DNA of 64,000 bases. It comes from Streptomyces sp. NBC_01591 (GTDB lineage Bacteria > Actinomycetota > Actinomycetes > Streptomycetales > Streptomycetaceae). The notes below the pieces were generated by a model. That model made no database searches. It was not told the origin of the DNA and was given only the letters and a program-made list of their open reading frames with translations. Below are positions 44,204-52,743 of the stretch, in pieces. Position 1 is the stretch's first letter, and each line of letters begins with the position of its first letter. The position numbers and the translations under genes are program-made. Where the stretch lies: the NCBI RefSeq assembly GCF_035918155.1, contig NZ_CP109327.1, forward strand, positions 7,378,001 through 7,442,000, in the 5' to 3' direction.

Positions 44204-46675
44204 GTGGTGGGTGGGATCACTCTGTTGGAGGAGGAGCCGGGCGGCGCGGGGACCGCCGAGACGGCTGCCGCGCCGCCCGACGGGCCGGCCCCGCCACCTC
44301 CCGCCGCGGCGGAACCGACCGCGGCCCCCGCCCCGTCCGGCGTACCGGAGACCAGCCCCCGCCGCATCCGGCTGATCTTCCTCGGGCTGATGCTCACGCT
44401 GCTGCTCGCGGCGCTCGACCAGATGATCGTCGCCACGGCGCTGCCGAAGATCGTCGGCGAGCTGCACGGCCTGGAGAAGATGTCCTGGGCCGTCACCGCG
44501 TATCTGCTCGCCTCCACGATCGGACTGCCGATCTACGGAAAGCTCGGCGACCTCTTCGGCCGCAAGGGCGTCTTCCAGTTCGCCATCGTCGTCTTCGTCA
44601 TCGGCTCCGCGCTCGCCGGCTGGTCCCGCACCATGGACGAGCTGATCGCCTTCCGCGCCGTCCAGGGCATCGGCGGTGGCGGGTTGATGATCGGGGTCCA
44701 GGCGATCATCGCGGACGTCGTACCGCCCCGGGAGCGCGGCCGGTTCATGGGGCTCATCGGTGCCGCGTTCGGCCTCGCGTCCGTGGCGGGCCCGCTGCTC
44801 GGCGGATTCTTCACCGACCACGCCTCCTGGCGCTGGTGCTTCTACATCAACGTCCCGTTCGGCCTGGTCACGCTCGCCGTCATCACCGTCGTACTGAAAC
44901 TCCCCAGGCCCACCGTCCGGCCCCGCCTCGACGTCCTCGGCGCGCTGCTGCTCGCGGCCGCCTCCACCTGCCTGGTGCTGCTGACCAGTTGGGGCGGTAC
45001 GGAGTACGCGTGGGGATCGCGCACCATCCTCGGGCTGGGGGCCGGAGCCGTCGGAACGACCCTGCTGTTCCTGGTCGTCGAGCACCGGGCAGCCGAACCC
45101 ATCATTCCGCTGCGGCTGTTCCGTGACTCGATCTTCAATGTCACCGCGCTCGTCGGGGCGGTCGTCGGAGTGGGGCTGTTCGGCGCCGCCAGCTATCTGC
45201 CGACCTTCCTCCAGATGGTCGACGGCGCCACGGCCACCGAATCCGGGCTCCTGATGCTCCCGATGATGGGCGGCATCGTCATCGCGTCCGTCGTCTCCGG
45301 CCAGATGATCTCCCGCACCGGCCGCTACCGCATCCACCCGATCCTCGGCGGCGCGATCTCGGTGGTCGGGATGTGGCTGCTCTCCCGCCTCGAAACCGAT
45401 ACCCCACGCCTCGAATGCAGCATCGCGCAGGCCGTGCTCGGCATCGGGATCGGGCTGATCATGCCGGTACTGGTGCTCGCCGTGCAGAACTCCGTCGAGC
45501 CCGCCGACATCGGCTCCGCCACCAGTGCCAACAACTACTTCCGGCAGATCGGCGGCAGCGTCGGCGCCGCCGTCTTCGGGACGCTCTTCGCGGGCCGTCT
45601 CGCGGACGCGCTCGCCGTCCGCCTGCCGTCCGGGGCGGACCTCCCCGACCCCGAGTCGATCACCCCGCAGCTGGTCCATGCGATGGAGCCCGCGCTGCGC
45701 GACAGCTATATCCAGGCGTACGCCGACGCGATGCCGCGGATCTTCCTCTACCTCGTGCCGGTGCTCGCGCTCGGCCTGTTCTTCGCCTTCTTCCTCAAGG
45801 AGAAACCGCTGGTGTCCCACCACAGCCCCGAAAACGCCGCCGAGTCCGCAACCGTTCCTGCCGCCCGCACCACTTCCACGACCACCGAGGCCGCTCCGCC
45901 ACCACCCTTCTACCTGTCCGGCGTGCCGGTGTGCGGCAGCGTCCAGCACCCCGACGGTACGAAGGTGCCGCGCGCCGCCCTCACTCTCATCGACGTCCAG
46001 GGCCAGCAGGTCGGACGGGGCGCGAGCGGCGACGACGGGCGGTACGCGCTGAGTGTGCCCGGCGCCGGTTCGTACGTCCTCATCGCCGCGGCCGGCGGAC
46101 ACCAGCCGCAGGCCGTCAGCGTCACCGTGGGCGAACGGCCCGTCGAGCTCGATGTGGTGCTCGGCGGAGCCGGGCGTCTCGCCGGGACCGTCGTCACCGC
46201 CGACGGCATCCCGGTGCGCGATGCCGCCGTCACCCTCACCGATGTCCGCGGCGAGGTCGTCGCGTCCACCCGCAGCGGCCGCGAAGGCGGGTATGTGATC
46301 ACGGAGTTGGTGGCCGGGGAGTACACCCTCGCCGCCAGCGCCCCCGCCTTCCGGCCCGCCGCGCTGCCGGTGAGCGTGCAGGCGGCCAGGGAGACCCGGC
46401 AGGACATCGAACTCGCCGGCGGGGCGGTGCTGCGCGGCATCGTACGGGCGAGCGGCGGCCGGCCCGTCGAGGACGCCCGGGTCACCCTCCTGGACGCGGC
46501 GGGCAATGTGGTCGACACACTGACCACGGGGCCCGACGGGGCCTTCCGATTCGTGGACCTGTCCACCGGCGAGTACACGGTGATCGCGGCCGGTTATCCG
46601 CCGGTGGCCACCGTCCTCCAGGTCGCGGGCGGCGGACGCACCGAACGCGACCTCCAACTCGGGCACGAGGACTGA
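44204..46675 (+). CDS. MFS (DHA2) transporter fused to three Ig-like regulatory repeats
   Basis: About 823 residues from GTG 44204, with GAGGGGAG 6 nt upstream. A proline-rich N-tail precedes a 14-helix DHA2 transporter (about residues 55-545). The transporter has [14 protein letters not shown] (motif D1), [13 protein letters not shown] (motif A) and [21 protein letters not shown] (motif C region). After a Ser/Thr/Pro linker come three repeats of about 75 residues, each of the form G-x-V...G-x-PV-x-x-A-x-VTL-x-D-x-x-G...DG-x-Y/F...GEYT. These are carboxypeptidase-regulatory (transthyretin-like) domains. With an even helix number the repeats would be cytoplasmic, unusual for this fold. The substrate is unknown. 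Confidence 0.88.
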   Translation: MVGGITLLEEEPGGAGTAETAAAPPDGPAPPPPAAAEPTAAPAPSGVPETSPRRIRLIFLGLMLTLLLAALDQMIVATALPKIVGELHGLEKMSWAVTAYLLASTIGLPIYGKLGDLFGRKGVFQFAIVVFVIGSALAGWSRTMDELIAFRAVQGIGGGGLMIGVQAIIADVVPPRERGRFMGLIGAAFGLASVAGPLLGGFFTDHASWRWCFYINVPFGLVTLAVITVVLKLPRPTVRPRLDVLGALLLAAASTCLVLLTSWGGTEYAWGSRTILGLGAGAVGTTLLFLVVEHRAAEPIIPLRLFRDSIFNVTALVGAVVGVGLFGAASYLPTFLQMVDGATATESGLLMLPMMGGIVIASVVSGQMISRTGRYRIHPILGGAISVVGMWLLSRLETDTPRLECSIAQAVLGIGIGLIMPVLVLAVQNSVEPADIGSATSANNYFRQIGGSVGAAVFGTLFAGRLADALAVRLPSGADLPDPESITPQLVHAMEPALRDSYIQAYADAMPRIFLYLVPVLALGLFFAFFLKEKPLVSHHSPENAAESATVPAARTTSTTTEAAPPPPFYLSGVPVCGSVQHPDGTKVPRAALTLIDVQGQQVGRGASGDDGRYALSVPGAGSYVLIAAAGGHQPQAVSVTVGERPVELDVVLGGAGRLAGTVVTADGIPVRDAAVTLTDVRGEVVASTRSGREGGYVITELVAGEYTLAASAPAFRPAALPVSVQAARETRQDIELAGGAVLRGIVRASGGRPVEDARVTLLDAAGNVVDTLTTGPDGAFRFVDLSTGEYTVIAAGYPPVATVLQVAGGGRTERDLQLGHED

Positions 46676-46722
46676 CCGTCCGAAGGAACGGCGGGCCGGC
46701 CGGCGGCTTCCCCGGCCGGCCC

Positions 46723-46884
46723 CGACCCGTGGCCGGGGCCTTCCACGACGAGTCCGGGCGCGGCCTGCTCCTGGTGAGCAGCCTGGCCCGCGAATGGGGC
46801 ACCAGTACCACGGCGCACGGCAAGACCGTCTGGTTCGAACAGGCGCTCAGCGGGATCCAGGGGCCCAGGTCGCACACCTGGTGA
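46723..46884 (+). pseudogene. C-terminal remnant of an RsbW-like ATPase
   Basis: 54 codons in one frame: ESGRGLLLVSSLAREWGTS then GKTVWFEQAL. This is the C-terminal signature of the small HATPase anti-sigma proteins common in Streptomyces (E-SGRGL-x-LV...WG...GKTVW). The N, G1 and D-box regions are missing because the MFS fusion gene ends 47 bp upstream. It has no start codon or ribosome site, so it is treated as a fragment. Confidence 0.6.
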
Positions 46885-46997
46885 AGTCCTCGCCACGAGC
46901 GGGTGGATGCTGTGCGGGGTCTTGCCGCGGCCCGTCCCGGGACGGTAGTCCGGTCCTGAGCAGAACGCCGCACGACGAACGGACCCAGGAAGCGCGC

Positions 46998-47741
46998 ATG
47001 GACGTGTCACAGCACTACCGCGAGGCGTGGGAGGGCTTCTGGGCCGCCACCTCGGACCTGCCCGGCGAGGCGATCTGGGACTCCGACCCGTCCCTCACCT
47101 CCGTACCCGACACCGAACTTCTGCTGCCGCACGCCGACACCTCGCTGCCCGTCGTCGACCTCGGCTGCGGAAACGGTACTCAGACCCGCTATCTCGCCAC
47201 CCGTTTCGCCCGCGCGATCGGTGTGGACCTCGCGCACGCGGCCATCGCGCACGCCCGCCGCGCGGACAGCGAGGGCGTCGCCGAGTTCGACCAGTTCGAC
47301 CTCGTCGACGCGGAGGCCGTGGCGGCCCTGCACAAGCGGATCGGCGACACCAATGTGTATATGCGTGCGGTGATCCACCAGAGCGAGCCCGAGGCCAGGC
47401 CCGCCGTCGCCGCGGCGGTCGCGGTGCTGCTGGGGGAGCGCGGACGGGCCTTCGTCACCGAGCCGACCCCGGCCTCCAAGGATGTGCTCCAGCTGGTGGC
47501 GCAGGGGCCGGACGGCCCGCCGGAGAAACTGCGCCGGGTGCTGCGGCACGGGCTCAAGCCGGCGAGCGCCACGGAGGAGGAGGTACGGCGGCTGCTCCAG
47601 GAGGCCGGCCTCACCACACTGGCCGAGGGCGCGACCACCCTGGCCCAGACCGAGTACCTGCCCGACGGTGCGCGCGTCGCGCTGCCCGCGCGCTGGTTCG
47701 TGCTGGCCCCTGGGCCGACAGCGACCGACGGCCTCGGCTGA
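46998..47741 (+). CDS. Class I SAM-dependent methyltransferase
   Basis: A 247-residue methyltransferase starting MDVSQHYREAWEGFW. The SAM motif is VVDLGCGNGTQTRYLATRF near residue 52, followed by AIGVDLAHAAIAHARR. TNVYMRAVIHQSEPEARPAV replaces the usual motif IV, and a lid helix EEEVRRLLQEAGL follows. The substrate is unknown. A strong hairpin ends it. Confidence 0.82.
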   Translation: MDVSQHYREAWEGFWAATSDLPGEAIWDSDPSLTSVPDTELLLPHADTSLPVVDLGCGNGTQTRYLATRFARAIGVDLAHAAIAHARRADSEGVAEFDQFDLVDAEAVAALHKRIGDTNVYMRAVIHQSEPEARPAVAAAVAVLLGERGRAFVTEPTPASKDVLQLVAQGPDGPPEKLRRVLRHGLKPASATEEEVRRLLQEAGLTTLAEGATTLAQTEYLPDGARVALPARWFVLAPGPTATDGLG

Positions 47742-47766
47742 AGCCCTGGGCGTGGGTCAGGCGTTG

Positions 47767-47799
47767 GGCCCTGGCCGCCGCGCCGCGGCGGCCAGGGCC
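47767..47799 (+). terminator. Terminator after the methyltransferase gene
   Basis: GGCCCTGGCCGCCGCG (47767-47782) and CGCGGCGGCCAGGGCC (47784-47799) form 16-bp perfect arms around a single base; a functional loop would open the central pairs. Confidence 0.75.
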
Positions 47800-47803
47800 G
47801 GCC

Positions 47804-48241
47804 TGCCACAGCTCCGGCCTCTGCTCATTCCATCTGCGTCAGCTCGCGCGGCACGGCCTCATCGAGGAAGTCCCGCACAAGGGCGGGCGGGCCCGGCCGT
47901 GGCGGCTCCGTCGGGAGTCCGCGGACCAGTCGGATCAGGCAGCGCCGGAACAGCTCGACGCGCTCGCACGCGGGCTGGAGGACGAGAGCTATCAGCACCG
48001 GCCGGCCCATCGGGACCAGGCGCCCGCCGAGTGGCAGCACGACGAATCCTTCAGCGCCGTGGTCCACCTCACCCCGGCGGAGATGGCCGAACTCGCCGCC
48101 TCCGTCCGCCTTCTGCTGGCCGGCTACCGCGAACGGGACCAGCGGCCCGGCACGCGCCCGGCGGGCGCCGTTGCCGTGGCCGCGGTCACCAGACTGTTCC
48201 CTTTGCTGGCCGAGCAGGAGCAGGAGCAGCGGCAGTCGTAG
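47804..48241 (+). pseudogene. Truncated ArsR-type HTH regulator
   Basis: An open frame of about 145 codons. It begins inside the recognition helix region (SGLCSFHLRQLARHGLIEEV) and continues KGGRARPWRLRRE. A C-terminal helical part follows with VHLTPAEMAELAASVRLLLAGY. This is the body of the two-domain ArsR/HTH_20 regulators typical of Streptomyces. The first helices of the HTH are missing, replaced by the preceding terminator, and there is no start codon in frame near the break. It is a decayed gene, 5'-truncated by a deletion or recombination. Confidence 0.7.
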
Positions 48242-48320
48242 AAGCAGCAGCGCATCCTGAGGCGTTCCGCCCTGGCGGAAAGATCGGGCGCACTGTTGGC
48301 GCGCTTGGCATGATGACGCG

Positions 48321-48473
48321 ATGAATGACGGCCCGAGAAACAGACCTCCGCAGGTGGGCGACGAGCGTGCGTCGCTGGGCGGATTCCTCCAGTACCAGCG
48401 CGAGACCCTGGCCGTGAGGTGTGTCGGCCGTTCCTCCCTCGAATCTGACGTTGCTCGGGCTCGGTCGGCATGA
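48321..48473 (+). pseudogene. N-terminal remnant of a DinB/DUF664 protein
   Basis: 50 codons: MNDGPRNRPPQVGDERASLG then GFLQYQRETLAVRC, the usual N-terminus of DUF664 DinB-like enzymes (compare ADERAMLEGWLQWHRETLLTKC in the intact gene at 51.7 kb). Likeness ends after about residue 35, and a stop comes 15 codons later. The four-helix-bundle body and its metal histidines are gone. The remnant is followed within 20 bp by the MITE-like element. Confidence 0.65.
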
Positions 48474-48492
48474 TCCAGGCGGCAGGCTCTAA

Positions 48493-48651
48493 GACCGACC
48501 GGCAATTGGGGGGGTGGGAGAAGGAGCGGGGCTGGGTGCGTGCAGCTGCAAGGCGGAGGATTGAGGCATGGCGGAGCCATGGTGATTGACGACAACGCGG
48601 CAGATGCGCGCACCCAGCCCCGCGACGCCGCCCCCCAATTGCCGGTCGGTC
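48493..48651. mobile_element. MITE-like palindromic element, 159 bp
   Basis: The ends are 21-bp perfect inverted repeats (48493-48513 and 48631-48651), starting GACCGACCGGCAATTGG. A second perfectly paired arm set, 15 bp, lies inside (48526-48540 and 48609-48623). The middle adds a small CATGGC/GCCATG hairpin. TAA flanks both ends (48490-48492 and 48652-48654), fitting a 3-bp target duplication of the kind made by some IS5-family elements. No transposase is encoded. The right TAA and the terminal base of the element form the amidase gene's TAG stop. Confidence 0.65.
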
Positions 48652-50057
48652 TAAGTCCGGTCGCCGTAGCGGTGGGCCCACGGCAGGGCCTCCTCCAGTG
48701 CGGCCGACACGGAGAGCAGCAGATCCTCGCGGCCCCATCCGGCCGTGAGTGAGACCCCGAGCGGCAGGCCCTGCGAACTCCAGCCCAGCGGAAGGCTGAT
48801 GGCCGGGAAGCCGGTGGCGTTCGCCAGGACGGTGTTGCCCGTGAACGCGGTCATCGCGGCCAGCTCCGCCGCCGGGTCCGAGTCGTCGCGGAGTTGGCCG
48901 ACGAGCGTGGGCGGGGTGGTCACGGTCGGGGTGATTACCACGTCCGCGTCCGCGTAGTCGAGTGCCCAGGCGCGGGCGCGGGCCTGGACCACACCGATCG
49001 AGGCGGCCAGCTCGGCCGCGGTGAACTCCAGTGAACGGGAACGGAGATGGCGGACGATCGGACGCAGGGCCGACTCGTCGAACGTCATGGTCCTGGACCC
49101 CACCAGTGCCGTGAACATCACCCGGAAGCCCTCGGTGAGCTCGGCGTCCGGCGTCTGGTCCCGGACGAACACATCATGGCCGAGCCCGGCCAGCGTACGG
49201 GCGGTGAGCTCCGCGGCGGCGGCGACCTCGGGATCCACGGGCGCGCCCGAGACCGCCCCCTGGGCGAGCGCGATCCGCAGCCGTGGCACGGGTGCGTCGC
49301 AGGCGCGCTCGTAGCTGTCGACCCGGGGCGGATGCACGGTGCCGGCCCCGGTACGGGTGGTCAGCGCGTCCAGGAACGCGGCGGTGTCGCGGACCGTGCG
49401 GGCCAGCGGGCCGCGCACGGAGAGCCCCATCCCGTCGTTGCCGGCCGGGCCCGCGGTGACGAGTCCGCGGCTGGGCTTGAGCCCGACCACGCCGCAGGCG
49501 CTCGCGGGGGAGCGCACCGAACCGGCGGTGTCACTGCCCTGTGCGATCGGTACCAGCCGGGCCCCGACCGCGGCCGCCGCCCCGCCGCTGCTGCCCGCCG
49601 CGCTGCGGCGGAGGTCGAACGGGCTGCGTGCCGGGGCGGACACCTCGGGCTCGGTGTAGCAGGCGGCCCCGAACTCGGGAACGGTGGTCTTGCCGAGGCT
49701 GATCAGCCCGGCGTCGGCCATGACGTCGACGATCTCGTCGTTGTGCTCCGGAATCCAGTCGCGGAACAGCGCGGAACCCAGCGTGGTGCGTACGCCCGCG
49801 GTGGCTTCCAGGTCCTTGACCGCGGTGGGTACGCCGAACAGGCGCGGCAGCCCGGTGCGATCCCCCGACCGCAGGACACGTTCGGCCTCGGCCGCCGTGA
49901 CGCGGGCCCGGTCGGCCGACACGGTGGTGAACGCCCCCACCCGGTCGCCGCCCCCGATCCGGTCCAGCAGATGATCCACCACTTCGGTGGGACTCGTGTC
50001 ACCGCATGCGTAGGCGGTGGCCAGCTCCAGAGCGGTGAGGTCGTGCAACTCCGTCAT
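48651..50057 (-). CDS. Amidase (amidase signature family)
   Basis: A 468-residue AS-family hydrolase with the Ser-cisSer-Lys triad: K81 in GVPTAVKDLE, the cis-Ser at 156-157 in AAGSSGGAAAAVG, and the nucleophile S180 in QGSDTAGSVRSPA. It acts on an unknown amide; GatA-like fusion to tRNA amidotransferase is unlikely. I chose ATG 50057 because GGGAG lies 5 nt upstream; ATG 50069 would add four residues. It diverges from a TetR gene across 47 bp. Its TAG stop straddles the edge of the MITE-like element, but the protein looks complete. Confidence 0.88.
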   Translation of the reverse strand: MTELHDLTALELATAYACGDTSPTEVVDHLLDRIGGGDRVGAFTTVSADRARVTAAEAERVLRSGDRTGLPRLFGVPTAVKDLEATAGVRTTLGSALFRDWIPEHNDEIVDVMADAGLISLGKTTVPEFGAACYTEPEVSAPARSPFDLRRSAAGSSGGAAAAVGARLVPIAQGSDTAGSVRSPASACGVVGLKPSRGLVTAGPAGNDGMGLSVRGPLARTVRDTAAFLDALTTRTGAGTVHPPRVDSYERACDAPVPRLRIALAQGAVSGAPVDPEVAAAAELTARTLAGLGHDVFVRDQTPDAELTEGFRVMFTALVGSRTMTFDESALRPIVRHLRSRSLEFTAAELAASIGVVQARARAWALDYADADVVITPTVTTPPTLVGQLRDDSDPAAELAAMTAFTGNTVLANATGFPAISLPLGWSSQGLPLGVSLTAGWGREDLLLSVSAALEEALPWAHRYGDRT

Positions 50058-50077
50058 GAGCGCTCCCATTGAAGTTT

Positions 50078-50091
50078 CGTTACGCGTATCG
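50078..50091. promoter_or_regulatory. Probable operator of the amidase/tetR divergent pair
   Basis: CGTTACGCGTATCG is palindromic at 12 of 14 positions and is centred in the 47-bp gap between the amidase and TetR start codons. A repressor here would cover both promoters. Binding is inferred. Confidence 0.55.
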
Positions 50092-50104
50092 ATATGGTGC
50101 GGGC

Positions 50105-50755
50105 ATGGTGGTCGAGAAGGCAAGCACTCCGAAGAACGGTCGTCCCCGGGCGGTGACGCTCGAAGCGATCCTGGGCACGGCGACCGAGCTGGCCGACGAC
50201 CAGGGGCTCGATGCCGTGAGCTTCCGCGCGCTGGCCGACCGGCTGGGCGTGTCACCGATGGCGATCCACCGCACGACGGGTGGCATCGACGCGCTCCAGC
50301 ACGCGCTGGTGTCCCGGATCGTCGGCGAGGTGACCCGGTCGGTGGACTGGCCGGACGACTGGCGCGGCACCGTCCGGCTGTTCGCGAACACGCTCCACGA
50401 CCTGCTCATGCGGCACCCCGTCATCCTTGAGGCACACCGCCGCGCCCCGCTGGTCGGGCCCGGCGCCGACGACGTCGCGTACCGGGTCGTGGCGGCGCTG
50501 CGCAGCGCGGGGCTCGACGAGGAGGCCGCCGCGTACGCGTACGGCACCCTGCACGACTTCGTCACCGGCCACGTGGCGATCCGCCTCGGCCGCGGTGATC
50601 TGGAACTGCACCAGCTCCCGCCGGAACGCCGGGCCGCGTCGGTGTTCGCGGATCACCACGACTACGGCCGCCGGTTCTCCTTCGGCCTCGACTTCGTCAT
50701 CGGCGGAATCGCCGCCGCTGCCGCAACCCCCGTATCCCACGAGGAGCAGAGATGA
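50105..50755 (+). CDS. TetR-family regulator
   Basis: A 216-residue TetR protein starting MVVEKASTPKNGRPRAV. The HTH is LEAILGTATELADDQGLDAVSFRALADRLG with recognition segment VSPMAIHRTTGGID. The C-terminal domain is of the TetR_C type and has no recognisable ligand. Its stop overlaps the ATG of the downstream hydrolase (ATGA), so it is co-translated with that gene. It faces the amidase gene. The three probably form one small regulon. Confidence 0.87.
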   Translation: MVVEKASTPKNGRPRAVTLEAILGTATELADDQGLDAVSFRALADRLGVSPMAIHRTTGGIDALQHALVSRIVGEVTRSVDWPDDWRGTVRLFANTLHDLLMRHPVILEAHRRAPLVGPGADDVAYRVVAALRSAGLDEEAAAYAYGTLHDFVTGHVAIRLGRGDLELHQLPPERRAASVFADHHDYGRRFSFGLDFVIGGIAAAAATPVSHEEQR

Positions 50756-51636
50756 CCCCCTCCCCGACGGACCTGCCGGAGACGGAACTGCCGGAGACAC
50801 ACCGCCTGACGGCCCCGAGCGGGCGCCGTATCGCGTACTGCTCGTACGGCGACCCCGCCGCCCCGCCCGTGATCGTGCTCCACGGCACCCCCGGCAGCCG
50901 CTACGAGGGCCTCGCTCTGCGGCAGGCGGCGACGGACGCGGGCCTGCGTCTGGTCTTCCCGGACCGTCCGGGGTACGGCGAGACCGACCCCGTACCCGGT
51001 CGCGGCTTCCACCGCTGGAACGACGATTTCGTGGCCCTGCTCGACCACCTCGGCCACGAGCGGGCCGCGCTCGTGGCGATCTCGGGCGGCGGCGGGTACG
51101 CGCTCTCGGCGGCCCAGAAGCACCCCGGGCGGGTGACGAAACTGATCCTCGCGTGCGCCGCCGTTCCCGGAGCTCCCCGCGAGGCGTACGCGCGCCGGAT
51201 CCCGCTGGTCAAGTGGCTGAACCGGATCGTCGTCCGGGCTCCGGCGATCGCCCGGCCGATGCTCGCGGGGAAGGGCATCTTCAAGAAGACGAGGAACGAG
51301 CCGAACCTCGATGCCTGGCCCCGCTCCGACCGGCTGATCATGAGCACCCCCGCCTTCCGGGCGCTGTCCGACGTGGACACGTCCGAGGGTCAGCGCCAGG
51401 GAGTGGACGCGGCCATCACCGACCTCGCCGGGTACTCCCGCCCGCTGCCGGACCCGCTGGGCTCGGTCTCCGTGCCGACCCTCTTCCTCCACGGCGAGGC
51501 GGACGGCAACGTCCCCATCGAGGTGGCGCGCTGGGCGCACGCGCAGATCCCGGGCGCCGAGCTGCGCACCGTCCCCGACGGCGGTCACCTGTTTCTGCTC
51601 GCGGACCCGGAGCCGCTCCTGCGGGAACTGACCTGA
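50752..51636 (+). CDS. Alpha/beta-hydrolase
   Basis: A 294-residue alpha/beta hydrolase. The oxyanion HGTPGSR near residue 44 is followed by FPDRPGYGETDP. The nucleophile elbow is AISGGGGYALS, the acid lies in FLHGEADGNVP and the base His in VPDGGHLFLL. The substrate is unknown. It overlaps the TetR stop by four bases, implying coupling. Confidence 0.88.
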   Translation: MTPSPTDLPETELPETHRLTAPSGRRIAYCSYGDPAAPPVIVLHGTPGSRYEGLALRQAATDAGLRLVFPDRPGYGETDPVPGRGFHRWNDDFVALLDHLGHERAALVAISGGGGYALSAAQKHPGRVTKLILACAAVPGAPREAYARRIPLVKWLNRIVVRAPAIARPMLAGKGIFKKTRNEPNLDAWPRSDRLIMSTPAFRALSDVDTSEGQRQGVDAAITDLAGYSRPLPDPLGSVSVPTLFLHGEADGNVPIEVARWAHAQIPGAELRTVPDGGHLFLLADPEPLLRELT

Positions 51637-51668
51637 GTGGTGTGCGCGGCGGTGTGAGGATGGCCGTC

Positions 51669-52226
51669 ATGACATGGACGGCACCTCGCATCGAACGTAC
51701 GACAGCTGACGGCGACCAGCTGAACGTCCCGAGCACCGCGGACGAGCGGGCCATGCTGGAAGGCTGGCTCCAGTGGCACCGCGAGACGCTGCTCACCAAG
51801 TGCGCCGGGCTCGCTCCGGCACAGCTTGCGCGCACCGCTGTCGAGCCGTCGGACCTCACCCTCCTCGGCCTGGTGCGGCACATGGCGGAGATCGAACGCT
51901 GGTGGTTCCGCCGGAGTTTCGCGGGTGAGCCGATCGGTGATGTCTTCACCGAGCCGGGTGACGGCGACGAAGGGATCGAAGGCGTCGACGCCGCTCACGC
52001 CGAGCGCGACTTCGCCGCCTTCCGCGCCGAGATCGAGGTGTGCGACGCCGCCGTGGCGGGGTGCGGGCTCGACGAGACCTTCGTGTCGGCAACCCGCGGC
52101 CGGATCGTCAGCCTCCGCTGGGTGTATCTGGTGATGATCCAGGAGTACGCCCGCCACAACGGTCACGCGGACCTGTTGCGCGAGCGGACCGACGGCGCCA
52201 CGGGCGACTACCCCGCGCGGGAATGA
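51669..52226 (+). CDS. DinB-superfamily (DUF664) protein
   Basis: A 185-residue four-helix-bundle protein. The His ligands expected of DinB/YfiT enzymes are in GLVRHMAEIERWW (first), the mid-region, and EYARHNGHADLLRE (C-terminal). LQWHRETLLTKCAGL is the N-terminal helix. Family members are thiol-dependent (mycothiol, bacillithiol) S-transferases or maleylpyruvate isomerase-like. I preferred ATG 51669, with GAGGA 8 nt upstream, over ATG 51660. Confidence 0.87.
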   Translation: MTWTAPRIERTTADGDQLNVPSTADERAMLEGWLQWHRETLLTKCAGLAPAQLARTAVEPSDLTLLGLVRHMAEIERWWFRRSFAGEPIGDVFTEPGDGDEGIEGVDAAHAERDFAAFRAEIEVCDAAVAGCGLDETFVSATRGRIVSLRWVYLVMIQEYARHNGHADLLRERTDGATGDYPARE

Positions 52227-52228
52227 CG

Positions 52229-52259
52229 GTGCCCGGCCCCCCACCGGGGGACCGGGCAC
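52229..52259. terminator. Terminator between the DinB and gntR genes
   Basis: GTGCCCGG (52229-52236) pairs with CCGGGCAC (52252-52259), with an inner CCCCC/GGGGG helix. It sits between convergent genes. Confidence 0.75.
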
Positions 52260-52290
52260 TCCTCGTCCACGAGGCGGACGGTGCCGCGCC

Positions 52291-52689
52291 TCAGCCGGCA
52301 TCCGCCTCAGCCGGATACACGGCCGCGTAGGCCGACCGGAAGAGGGCGTCGACCTCCTGGCCGCTGAGTCCCTGCGACCGTGCCTCGTTCAGCCACTCGG
52401 CGAGCGACGTGCGCAAAGGGGAGTCGGCGCCCGCCTGGGGCGGGACGAGGGAGCGGGTGATGAAGGTGCCCGCCCCCTGCCGGACCTCGGCGAGGCCCGC
52501 GCGCTCCAGCTCGCGGTACGCCTTGAGGGTGGTGTTCGGGTTGACCTTGGTATCGGCCGCGACCTGAGCGGCCGTGGGCAGCCGGTCACCCTCCTCCAGG
52601 GCGCCCATGCGCAGCGCCTGTTCGACCTGTCGCACGATCTGGAGGTATGTCGCCACTCCGCTGCGCCGGTCGATGCGGAACACGACCAC
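52291..52689 (-). CDS. GntR-family regulator, YtrA subfamily
   Basis: About 132 residues from GTG 52689, with GGAGG 7-8 nt before; an upstream GTG at 52698 is less well spaced. The winged HTH at about 10-75 shows TYLQIVRQVEQALRMGALEEGDRLPT and AADTKVNPNTTLKAYRELERAGL. The short C-terminal helices are typical of YtrA regulators, which repress ABC transporter operons. It is the third gene of the unit with the ABC genes and probably represses at the palindrome at 54675-54694. Confidence 0.88.
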   Translation of the reverse strand: MVVFRIDRRSGVATYLQIVRQVEQALRMGALEEGDRLPTAAQVAADTKVNPNTTLKAYRELERAGLAEVRQGAGTFITRSLVPPQAGADSPLRTSLAEWLNEARSQGLSGQEVDALFRSAYAAVYPAEADAG

Positions 52690-52743
52690 TGCCTTCACCT
52701 CCCCTTCGACTGCCGAAACCCTGCGTACCTGCGGCGGCAGGTC

